A program made the translations under genes and the position numbers. This document shows, one piece after another, positions 1 through 5,220 of a stretch of DNA of 11,648 bases. Position 1 is the stretch's first letter; every line of letters starts with the position of its first letter. The notes under the pieces were generated by a model, which was given only the letters and a program-made list of their open reading frames with translations, was not told the origin of the DNA and ran no database searches. Source of the stretch: CAYQTL01 sp964420405 (lineage in GTDB: Bacteria; Acidobacteriota; Thermoanaerobaculia; Thermoanaerobaculales; Sulfomarinibacteraceae); the NCBI GenBank assembly GCA_964420405.1, contig CAYQTL010000105.1, positions 1 to 11,648 on the forward strand, read 5' to 3'.

Positions 1-2
1 CG

Positions 3-581
3 ATCATCCGGGCGCCGGCGGCGGGGACGGTTCTGAGCCGTTCGGTCAACCCCGGCGACCCGGTGGTGCCGCTCACCTCCTACCAGCCGGGCACCGAGCT
101 CGCGGCGGTGGCCGACATGGGCGACCTGATGTTCAAGGGCACCGTTGACGAGATCGACGTCGGCAAGATCGCGATCGGCATGCCGTGCCGGATCAAGGTC
201 GGTGCGCTGCCCGAGGACGAGGTGACCGGCCACCTCACCCGGATCGCGCCGGAAGCCCAGCGGGCGGAGGGGGCGACCCTGTTCGACGTCGAGATCGAGC
301 TCGACCCGGATCGGCAGGTGGTCCTGCGGGCGGGTTACTCGGCCAACGCCGACGTCGTCATCCGCGAGGAGGCCGACGTGGTGGTGATCCCCGAGCGCCT
401 GGTGCAGTTCTCGGACGACGGCGCCGAGACCTGGGTGGAGGTGCCGGGCGACGGCCCCGAGGCCGAGCCGGAGAGGGTGCCCGTCGAGCTCGGCCTGTCG
501 GACGGGCTCCGGGTCGAGATCGTGTCGGGGCTCGAGGTGGGCGACGAGGTGGTGCAGCGCCCGCCGCGCGAGATCTCGTAG
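3..581 (+). CDS. MacA/HlyD-family periplasmic adaptor, C-terminal part (5' truncated by window)
   Basis: The open frame runs from the left edge, so the true start and N-terminal anchor are missing; about 192 residues are visible. They open with IIRAPAAGTVLSRSVNPGDPVV, typical of the second half of the lipoyl-like domain of MacA-type adaptors. A beta-barrel region (around AVADMGDLMFKGTVDEIDVG) and a membrane-proximal beta domain (VVVIPERLVQF, then GLSDGLRVEIVSGLEVGDEVV) follow. Family knowledge: such adaptors bridge an inner-membrane ABC transporter to an outer-membrane channel. The stop is 9 bp before the permease gene, so it is the upstream member of this operon. An internal ATG at 63 is not the start, because homology extends left of it. 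Family assignment is confident; substrate is unknown. Confidence 0.9.
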   Translation: MIRAPAAGTVLSRSVNPGDPVVPLTSYQPGTELAAVADMGDLMFKGTVDEIDVGKIAIGMPCRIKVGALPEDEVTGHLTRIAPEAQRAEGATLFDVEIELDPDRQVVLRAGYSANADVVIREEADVVVIPERLVQFSDDGAETWVEVPGDGPEAEPERVPVELGLSDGLRVEIVSGLEVGDEVVQRPPREIS

Positions 582-590
582 GCGGGATCC

Positions 591-1826
591 GTGGCGGGGC
601 TGGCGATCTTCCTGCGGCAGCTGGCGCGCGACCTGCGCGCCCAGAAGCTGCGCACCTTCCTCACCGCCTTCGGGATCGTCTGGGGCACGGTGGCCGTGAG
701 CCTGCTGCTGGCCTTCGGCGAGGGGCTGCACCGCAACCAGACGAAGAGCTTCGCCGGGCTCGGTGACCGGATCTGCATCGCCTGGCCGTCGCGCACCTCG
801 CTGCCGTACGAGGGCCTCGGCAAGGGCCGCCGGATCCGGGTCGACGAGAGCGACATCGAGGCGCTGCGGCGCCAACTGCCGGGCCTGAACGGCATCTCCA
901 GCGAGTACTCCCAGGGGCTGCAGGTGCGGTTCGGCGAGCGGGTGCGGGCGGTGGACGTGTCGGGGGTGTCCCCAATCTACGGCGACATGCGCAACATGGT
1001 GCCGAAGGCGGGAGGGCGGTTCCTCAACCCGGTCGACCTCCACGAGCGCCGGCGGGTGGTGTTCGTCGGTGACGAGCTCGCGGCCGACCTGTTCGGCGAC
1101 CTCGACCCCGTCGGTCGGACGGTGATGGTGCACGGCTCGCCGTTCACGGTCGTCGGCGTGCTCCGACCCAAGTCCCAGGACTCGTCGTACTCGGGCCGCG
1201 ACCACTCGAAGATGATCATCCCCTCGACCACCTTCCAGGCGATCACCGGTCAGCGGTGGGTGAACAACTTCATCTACCGGGCCCACAGCCCGGACCTCAA
1301 CGAGGAGCTGACGGCCGAGGTCCTGGCGACGCTCGGTGAGCGCAAGCGGTTCGACCCGAACGACCGGCAGGCGTTGGCGGTGTGGGACACCACCGAGATG
1401 TTCGTGTTCTTCGACAACTTCATGCTCGGCTTCAAGGTGTTCCTCGGGATCATGGGGGTGCTGACGCTGGTGGTGGGCGGGATCGGCGTGTCGAACATCA
1501 TGAACGTGGTGGTCGAGGAGCGGACCCGGGAGATCGGCATCAAGATGGCGCTCGGAGCGCGACCGCGGGCGATCCTGCTGCAGTTCCTGGCCGAGACGAT
1601 GGTGCTGACGGCGGTCGGAGGGGCCGCGGGCCTCGCCATCACCGCCGCCATCTGCGTGGCCGTCGGCGGGGCCGCCGACCTGACCGAGGTGGTGGGCACG
1701 CCGGTGCTGTCGCCGTCGCTGGCGGCGATGACGGCGGCCGTCCTCGGCGCGGTGGGCCTGCTGGCCGGCTACTTCCCGGCGCGGGACGCGTCACGGCTCG
1801 ACCCGGTCGTGGCGATCAAGCTGTGA
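591..1826 (+). CDS. MacB-type ABC transporter permease (first paralogue)
   Basis: 411 residues with MacB/FtsX permease layout and no ATPase domain. TM1 lies at about 21-43 (RTFLTAFGIVWGTVAVSLLL), followed by a large periplasmic MacB_PCD-like domain (about 45-275). TM2 is at about 282-305, the cytoplasmic coupling segment EERTREIGIKMALGAR at about 309-324, and two more helices at about 329-358 and 374-396. It ends with the usual GYFPARDASRLDPVVAIKL tail. The start is GTG, 9 bp after the adaptor stop, with a weak GGCGGG purine stretch upstream. Role by family: transmits ATP-driven motion across the membrane to move substrate from the periplasm into an adaptor/TolC-like channel. It is clearly paralogous to the next gene, which suggests a heterodimer. 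Substrate cannot be inferred. Confidence 0.93.
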   Translation: MAGLAIFLRQLARDLRAQKLRTFLTAFGIVWGTVAVSLLLAFGEGLHRNQTKSFAGLGDRICIAWPSRTSLPYEGLGKGRRIRVDESDIEALRRQLPGLNGISSEYSQGLQVRFGERVRAVDVSGVSPIYGDMRNMVPKAGGRFLNPVDLHERRRVVFVGDELAADLFGDLDPVGRTVMVHGSPFTVVGVLRPKSQDSSYSGRDHSKMIIPSTTFQAITGQRWVNNFIYRAHSPDLNEELTAEVLATLGERKRFDPNDRQALAVWDTTEMFVFFDNFMLGFKVFLGIMGVLTLVVGGIGVSNIMNVVVEERTREIGIKMALGARPRAILLQFLAETMVLTAVGGAAGLAITAAICVAVGGAADLTEVVGTPVLSPSLAAMTAAVLGAVGLLAGYFPARDASRLDPVVAIKL

Positions 1827-1836
1827 GGAGCGGACG

Positions 1837-3099
1837 GTGATGGGCGGCCTCGACCTGCGGGTGATCGGCGAGCTCTTCCTCAAGTCGTCGACCTTGCAGC
1901 GCAAGCGCGCGCTGCTGACGGTGGCCGCCATCGCATGGGGCACGGTCGCCATCCTGATGCTGCTCGCCTTCGGCGAAGGCCTGCAGAGTCAGATGATGCG
2001 GGGCCGCCGCGGCATGGGGGAGAACATCGCCGTGTGGTGGCCGGGCAACACCTCCAAGGTGTGGCAGGGCCTGCCCCAGGGACGGGCGATCCGGCCGCGG
2101 CTCGACGACGTCGACGACCTGCGGCGGCGGATGACCGCGGCGACGGGCGTGATCGGCGAGATGACGTCGTGGCAGACCACCCTCAGCTGGGGCAGCCGCA
2201 CCATCACCGGGAGGGTGACGGGAGCGCACTGGCAGTACGGTGAGATCCGCCACCACTTCCCGCAGCCCGGAGGGCGGTTCTTCAACGCCCGGGACGAAGC
2301 CGACAAGCGCCGTGTGATCTTCCTCGGCGACGAGCTCGCGGCCGACATCTTCGGTGACCGCGACCCGGTCGGCGAGACGCTCCAGGTGGCGGGCACCCCG
2401 TACCTCGTGATCGGCGTGCTCCAGCCCAAGCTCCAGATGGGCACCTACAAGGGACCGGACACCAACGGCTCGGTCATCCCGATCACCACCTTCGCCGCCC
2501 AGTTCGGCCGCCAGCAGCTGACGAACATCGTGTTCAAGGTCGCAGCTCCGGAGCACATGCCGGCGGCACGGCGCCAGTTCGCCGAGGCCCTGTCGGCCAG
2601 GTACCGGTTCGACCCGACCGACGAGCAGGTGACGGGGCTCTGGGATACGGTCGAGGGCGCCGCGATGATGCGCGACATCATGGTGGGCATCAAGGTGTTC
2701 CTCGGCATCGTCGGGGCGCTGACGCTGCTGGTGGGCGGGATCGGCGTCGCCAACATCATGTACGCGGTGGTCAAGGAGAAGACCCACGAGATCGGTGTCC
2801 AGATGGCGCTCGGCGCCCGCCGCTCGTGGATCACCGGGCCGTTTCTGCTGCAGGGAGTCGCCTACACCCTTCTCGGCGGTCTCGCCGGGGTGGTGATCGC
2901 CGTGATGCTGATCGTGCTGCTGCAGCTGGTCCCCGTGGAGGGCAACGACGCGCTCGAGTTCCTCGGCAAGCCCACCCTGTCGTGGCCGATCGCCGCGGCG
3001 ACGGCGGGGGTGCTGGGTGCGGTCGGCCTGCTCGCCGGGTACTTCCCCGCACGCCGCGCAGCCTCCGTCGACCCCGCGGAGACCCTGCGCCATGAGTAG
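1837..3099 (+). CDS. MacB-type ABC transporter permease (second paralogue)
   Basis: 420 residues and four predicted membrane helices (about 27-46, 284-308, 336-363, 383-403) around a large periplasmic domain. The family coupling segment EKTHEIGVQMALGARRSW is at about 313-331, and the C-terminus carries GYFPARRAASVDPAETLRHE. Shared stretches with permease 1 include TVAxxxLLAFGEGL near TM1, GGRF.N and FLGDELAAD.FGD.DPVG in the periplasmic domain, and KVFLGI.G.LTL.VGGIGV in TM2, so the two arose by duplication. The start is GTG at 1837 directly followed by an ATG at 1840; either could be used, with GAGGAG at 1825-1830 as ribosome binding site. It lies 10 bp after permease 1. The two permeases presumably form a heterodimer served by the downstream ATPase. 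Confidence 0.93.
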   Translation: MMGGLDLRVIGELFLKSSTLQRKRALLTVAAIAWGTVAILMLLAFGEGLQSQMMRGRRGMGENIAVWWPGNTSKVWQGLPQGRAIRPRLDDVDDLRRRMTAATGVIGEMTSWQTTLSWGSRTITGRVTGAHWQYGEIRHHFPQPGGRFFNARDEADKRRVIFLGDELAADIFGDRDPVGETLQVAGTPYLVIGVLQPKLQMGTYKGPDTNGSVIPITTFAAQFGRQQLTNIVFKVAAPEHMPAARRQFAEALSARYRFDPTDEQVTGLWDTVEGAAMMRDIMVGIKVFLGIVGALTLLVGGIGVANIMYAVVKEKTHEIGVQMALGARRSWITGPFLLQGVAYTLLGGLAGVVIAVMLIVLLQLVPVEGNDALEFLGKPTLSWPIAAATAGVLGAVGLLAGYFPARRAASVDPAETLRHE

Positions 3100-3202
3100 G
3101 GCACGGGTTCACCCCGTGCCGCCGGGATCGGGAACGGGAACGGGATCGGGATCGGGATCGGGATCGGCACGGGCACGGACGCGGACGCGGGAGGCGCGAT
3201 GA
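3092..3202 (+). CDS. Possible 36-residue bridging minicistron of Gly-Ser/Ala-Arg dipeptide repeats
   Basis: A short frame starts at an ATG that overlaps the last 8 bp of permease 2 and stops at a TGA inside the ATPase start (ATGA, 3199-3202). A GGAG lies 10 bp before its ATG. The product would be MSRARVHPVPPG followed by GS/GT dipeptides, then AR and TR pairs, ending REAR, because the hexamer array is read in one frame. I do not recognise a protein family, and a functional peptide is unlikely. If it is translated, its role is more likely to carry ribosomes across the 99-bp repeat spacer to the ATPase start. It could be a chance open frame in GC-rich DNA. Confidence 0.3.
   Translation: MSRARVHPVPPGSGTGTGSGSGSGSARARTRTREAR
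3125..3190 (+). repeat. Hexanucleotide array inside the ABC operon (11 units)
   Basis: Eleven consecutive 6-bp units can be read: one GGATCG, two GGAACG, four GGATCG, two GCACGG and two ACGCGG. Variant units occur as adjacent identical pairs, as expected from stepwise tandem duplication. The array fills most of the gap between permease 2 and the ATPase and ends just before the ATPase ribosome binding site (GGGAGG at 3189-3194). Similar units recur at five other non-coding sites in the window. Confidence 0.9.
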
Positions 3203-3927
3203 ACTGGCCATTTCGGAAGCGGGAGGAGTCGGACGCCGAGCGGGCGATCATCGACATGGACGGGATCACCAAGGTGTACGACACCGGCGCGATCCAGGTG
3301 GAGGCCCTGCGCGGGATCACCCTCCAGGTGCAGCGCGGCGAGTTCGTGGCGGTGGTGGGTCCCTCGGGCTCGGGCAAGTCGACACTGCTCAACCTGCTCG
3401 GCTGCCTCGACACGCCAACCGGAGGCAGCTACCACCTCGCCGGCGAGGCGGTGGCGGGGCTCGACCGCGACCGCCTGGCGGACGTCCGCAACCGGCGGGT
3501 CGGGTTCGTGTTCCAGAGCTTCAACCTGTTGCACCAGCTGACCGCCCTCGAGAACGTCGAGCTGCCGATGATGTTCGGCGGAGTCGGCCGGCGGGAGCGC
3601 CGGCGGCGTGCCACCGAGCTGCTCGAGCGGGTGGGCCTCGGCGACCGCGTGGGCCACCGTCCGGGAGAGCTTTCCGGCGGCCAGATGCAGCGCGTCGCCG
3701 TCGCCCGGTCGCTGGCGATGGAGCCGGACATCCTGCTCGCCGACGAGCCCACCGGCAACCTGGACACGGGCTCGGGCACGGACGTGCTGTCGCTGCTCGA
3801 GGGGCTGTGGCGGCAGGGGCGGACGCTGATCGTGGTGACCCACGACCAGGGCCTGGCCCGCCGCGCCCAGCGGGTGGTGGAGATCCGGGACGGGCTGGTG
3901 GTGAGGGACGCCGCCGCCGCCGCGTAG
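3199..3927 (+). CDS. ABC transporter ATP-binding protein, MacB/LolD class (stand-alone)
   Basis: 242 residues with every ABC ATPase motif intact. Walker A is GPSGSGKST at 54-62, the Q-loop glutamine at 106 (VFQSFN), the signature LSGGQ at 158-162, Walker B ILLADEP at 178-184 with catalytic Glu183, and the switch His215 (VVTHD). The class is indicated by VYDTGAIQVEALRGITLQV and ADEPTGNLDT. In classical MacB this domain is fused to the permease; here it is a separate cytoplasmic subunit that should energise the two upstream permeases. The N-terminus (MNWPFRKREESDAERA) is slightly extended and charged. The start is ATG with GGGAGG 4 bp upstream. It is the last gene of the + strand operon; after it come 527 bp of repeats. 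Confidence 0.95.
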   Translation: MNWPFRKREESDAERAIIDMDGITKVYDTGAIQVEALRGITLQVQRGEFVAVVGPSGSGKSTLLNLLGCLDTPTGGSYHLAGEAVAGLDRDRLADVRNRRVGFVFQSFNLLHQLTALENVELPMMFGGVGRRERRRRATELLERVGLGDRVGHRPGELSGGQMQRVAVARSLAMEPDILLADEPTGNLDTGSGTDVLSLLEGLWRQGRTLIVVTHDQGLARRAQRVVEIRDGLVVRDAAAAA

Positions 3928-3937
3928 TGCTCTCGAC

Positions 3938-3990
3938 GTCATCCTTCGACTCCCTCCGCGCCTCCCGGCGCTCCGGTCGCTCAGGATGAC
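3938..3990 (-). repeat. REP-like hairpin element, copy 1
   Basis: A 53-bp element bounded by GTCATCC and GGATGAC. On the minus strand it starts GTCATCCTGAGCGA, passes through GCGCC-GGGA-GGCGC (5-bp stem, GGGA loop) and ends GAGTCGAAGGATGAC. It begins 10 bp after the ATPase stop. A second copy of identical spacing lies at 4090-4138 on the other strand. Sequences of the type GTCATCCTGAGCGA...CGAAGGA are familiar to me as dispersed intergenic repeats in many environmental bacterial genomes; copy number here cannot be judged from one window. Confidence 0.8.
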
Positions 3991-4013
3991 GGATTGGGGC
4001 CATCCTGAGCGCA

Positions 4014-4065
4014 GGCCCCGTAGCGCCAGCTTCCAGCTGGCAGGCATGCGTCGCAGGTCGGGGCC
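4014..4065. repeat. Nested inverted repeat / stem-loop
   Basis: An outer pair GGCCCCG (4014-4020) and CGGGGCC (4059-4065) encloses a hairpin GCCAGCT-TCC-AGCTGGC (4025-4041, 7-bp stem, 3-nt loop). No T-run follows, so it is not a standard Rho-independent terminator, although it could stall or stabilise the 3' end of the ABC operon transcript. It lies between the two REP-like copies and is probably part of the same repeat-rich mosaic. Confidence 0.6.
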
Positions 4066-4089
4066 AAGGGCGAGGCGCCCCCCCTACCC

Positions 4090-4138
4090 GTCATCCTGAG
4101 CGAGCGCCACGCCGGGAGGCGTGGCGGGAGTCGAAGGA
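4090..4138 (+). repeat. REP-like hairpin element, copy 2 (inverted relative to copy 1)
   Basis: It begins GTCATCCTGAGCGA, ends GGGAGTCGAAGGA, and has a central CGCCACGCC-GGGA-GGCGTGGCG hairpin (9-bp stem). Over 49 positions it aligns without gaps to the reverse complement of 3942-3990. The ends and GGGA loop are identical; differences are confined to the stem. At one stem position a G-C pair in copy 1 is A-T here, so pairing is kept. The outer half-arm GATGAC of copy 1 is replaced by other sequence after 4138. Confidence 0.8.
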
Positions 4139-4269
4139 ACCCCCACGAGCTCCGCCCACCGGTCGCCGCCGCCACCATTTCCGCTCCGGTGCCGTCCCCT
4201 TTCCGTGAAGGTGTGGTGGGCCTTCCGCGCCCACGTCCGGGTCCGCTGACGCCGGCCTTCCGCTGCATC

Positions 4270-4305
4270 GGGCGCGGGCGCGGAGACGGACGCGGACGCG
4301 GGAGT
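4270..4305 (+). repeat. Hexanucleotide array (6 units)
   Basis: Six 6-bp units: GGGCGC twice, GGAGAC, GGACGC twice, GGGAGT. Same G-G-rich pattern as the intra-operon array, again with identical neighbouring units. It lies directly left of the 24-bp shared module at 4308. Confidence 0.75.
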
Positions 4306-4307
4306 GG

Positions 4308-4331
4308 GGCGACCGCGGTGGCCCATGGGCG
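4308..4331 (+). repeat. 24-bp dispersed module, copy 1 (inverted copy at 11588-11611)
   Basis: A 24-bp block holding two neighbouring palindromes, ACCGCGGT (4312-4319) and GCCCATGGGC (4321-4330). Its exact reverse complement occurs at 11588-11611. Similarity continues weakly to CTGTCGC at 4336-4342, also found at the other copy. It lies about 125 bp upstream of the PilZ start; the other copy lies about 140 bp upstream of tetR. Confidence 0.85.
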
Positions 4332-4360
4332 GAGACTGTCGCAGGGGCGGCATCATCTCG

Positions 4361-4417
4361 TCGGGATCGGGATCGGGATCGGGATCGGAGGCGGGATCAC
4401 GCGTCGGGATCGGCATC
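4361..4417 (+). repeat. Hexanucleotide GGGATC array upstream of PilZ
   Basis: Four perfect GGGATC units (4363-4386), then GGAGGC, a fifth GGGATC, a short break (ACGCGTC), and GGGATC GGCATC. The first 34 bp (4361-4394) are identical to the reverse complement of 11613-11646 at the right edge, including the GGAGGCGG that ends the perfect run. Together with the 24-bp module this makes two shared blocks, but in different order at the two sites. Confidence 0.85.
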
Positions 4418-4431
4418 ACGGCAGGCTCCGG

Positions 4432-4437
4432 TACAAT
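4432..4437 (+). promoter_or_regulatory. Possible -10 box (TACAAT) for the PilZ gene
   Basis: TACAAT differs from the TATAAT consensus at one position, in otherwise very GC-rich DNA. No good -35 box is seen 16-18 bp upstream. A start about 7 bp downstream would leave a leader of only around ten bases, which would still contain the AGGA ribosome binding site at 4445-4448. Treat as tentative. Confidence 0.35.
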
Positions 4438-4454
4438 GCCGGCCAGGACCTGGG

Positions 4455-4790
4455 ATGGCCGATCCGCCCCGCCGCCGACGCTACCCCCGGCTGGCCAGCC
4501 GCCACGCGGTGCTGGTCGAGCGCCTCGACGACGAGTCCGATGCCCGGTTCGTCGCGACCCGGGGCGTGGGCCTCGGCGGGCTGGCGTTCGCCGCCGACAG
4601 CGGCTACGGCGACGGCGCCCGGCTGCGGCTTCGGATCACGGTCGCCGGCGAGGTGGTCGAGGCCGACGGGCGGGTGGTGTGGGAGCGGCAGGTCGACGGT
4701 GGCTGGGAGATCGGCGTCGAGTTCGACCGCCTCGGCGAAGGCGCACGTGGACGTCTCGCCCTGCTTCTCGCCGACGTCGCCGACGACTGA
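4455..4790 (+). CDS. Single-domain PilZ protein with degenerate c-di-GMP motif
   Basis: 111 residues, about the size of one PilZ domain. Seen: an N-terminal arginine cluster (RRRRYPRLASRHAVLVER) in the place of the RxxxR loop, GVGLGGLAF where families have D/N-x-S-x-x-G, a VEADGRVVW strand, and IGVEFDRLG near the end. PilZ domains bind cyclic di-GMP through the arginines and the D/NxSxxG motif. Here the Asn/Asp and Ser positions both read Gly, so binding may be weak or lost. ATG start with AGGA 6 bp upstream. It is isolated, on the same strand as the ABC operon but 527 bp from it, and convergent with DUF1893 with only 19 bp between stops. Target and phenotype unknown. Confidence 0.82.
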   Translation: MADPPRRRRYPRLASRHAVLVERLDDESDARFVATRGVGLGGLAFAADSGYGDGARLRLRITVAGEVVEADGRVVWERQVDGGWEIGVEFDRLGEGARGRLALLLADVADD

Positions 4791-4809
4791 GAGCGCCCGC
4801 CCCCCGGCG

Positions 4810-5220
4810 TCACTCGAGGCCGGCGCGCCGCCGCAGCAGCCTCCGGGCCCGGCCCGGGTCCCACTCGTCGGCGAGGAGCTCCTCGGTCCGGCACGCGATC
4901 CGGTCGACCAGCACGCCCCATGAGCAGGCGATCCCGAACCGCTCGAGCACCGGCAGCGCGCGCCGGCTCGTGGTGTGGCCGTGGACCTCCCCGACGCCGA
5001 GGCCGACGAGCAGCAGCGCCGCCGCCCGGCCGACCACCCGGTCCTCGACCCGCAGCTCGGCCGGTGGGACGCCGAGCCCCGCGATCCGGGCCTCGAGCTC
5101 GAACAGCGGCCATAGCCAGCGCCCGTCGGCGGCGAGCAGCTCGCGGCCGCGGTGCAGCACGCGGATCGACGGGCCGTGTCCGCCATCGCCGGGCGACGGG
5201 GGGCGGCTGCTCGGGCTCAC
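4810..5220 (-). CDS. DUF1893-family protein (cytidine deaminase-like fold), coupled to RND pump
   Basis: 136 residues. The core LRVEDRVVGRAAALLLVGLG (about 56-75), then GEVHGHTTSRRALPVLERFGI (about 77-97) and a C-terminal DPGRARRLLRR, match the DUF1893 pattern (VADKVVGKAAALL, then S..AL..L...GI). A family member, Thermotoga TM1506, has a cytidine deaminase-like fold; a reaction is not established. The Cys-Pro-Met-Glu segment usual near the end appears shortened to CRTEELL, so activity is doubtful. The GTG start overlaps the pump stop (GTGA, 5220-5217) with GGCGGAG just upstream, so it is translationally coupled and last in the operon. The same frame stays open far into the pump gene, but only this part looks like protein. 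No signal peptide or membrane segment: likely cytoplasmic. Confidence 0.75.
   Translation of the reverse strand: MSPSSRPPSPGDGGHGPSIRVLHRGRELLAADGRWLWPLFELEARIAGLGVPPAELRVEDRVVGRAAALLLVGLGVGEVHGHTTSRRALPVLERFGIACSWGVLVDRIACRTEELLADEWDPGRARRLLRRRAGLE

Larger units (their letters stand above)
3928..4454. other. Gene-free repeat mosaic between ABC operon and PilZ gene
   Basis: No protein-like frame was found in this 527-bp stretch. In order it holds: a 53-bp REP-like inverted repeat, a nested stem-loop segment, a second REP-like copy in opposite orientation, about 130 bp without recognised structure (4139-4269), a six-unit hexamer array, a 24-bp module shared with the right edge, a second hexamer array, and a possible -10 box for the PilZ gene. 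Long open frames crossing it are repeat-encoded or low complexity. No hairpin followed by a T-tract was seen, so how the ABC operon terminates is unclear. Confidence 0.8.

Noticed and set aside
3125..3190. CRISPR array
   Set aside because: Units are 6 bp and directly adjacent without spacers of unique sequence.
3928..4140. Rho-independent terminator after the ABC ATPase gene
   Set aside because: Hairpins exist, but none is followed by a run of T; they fit better as REP-like repeats.
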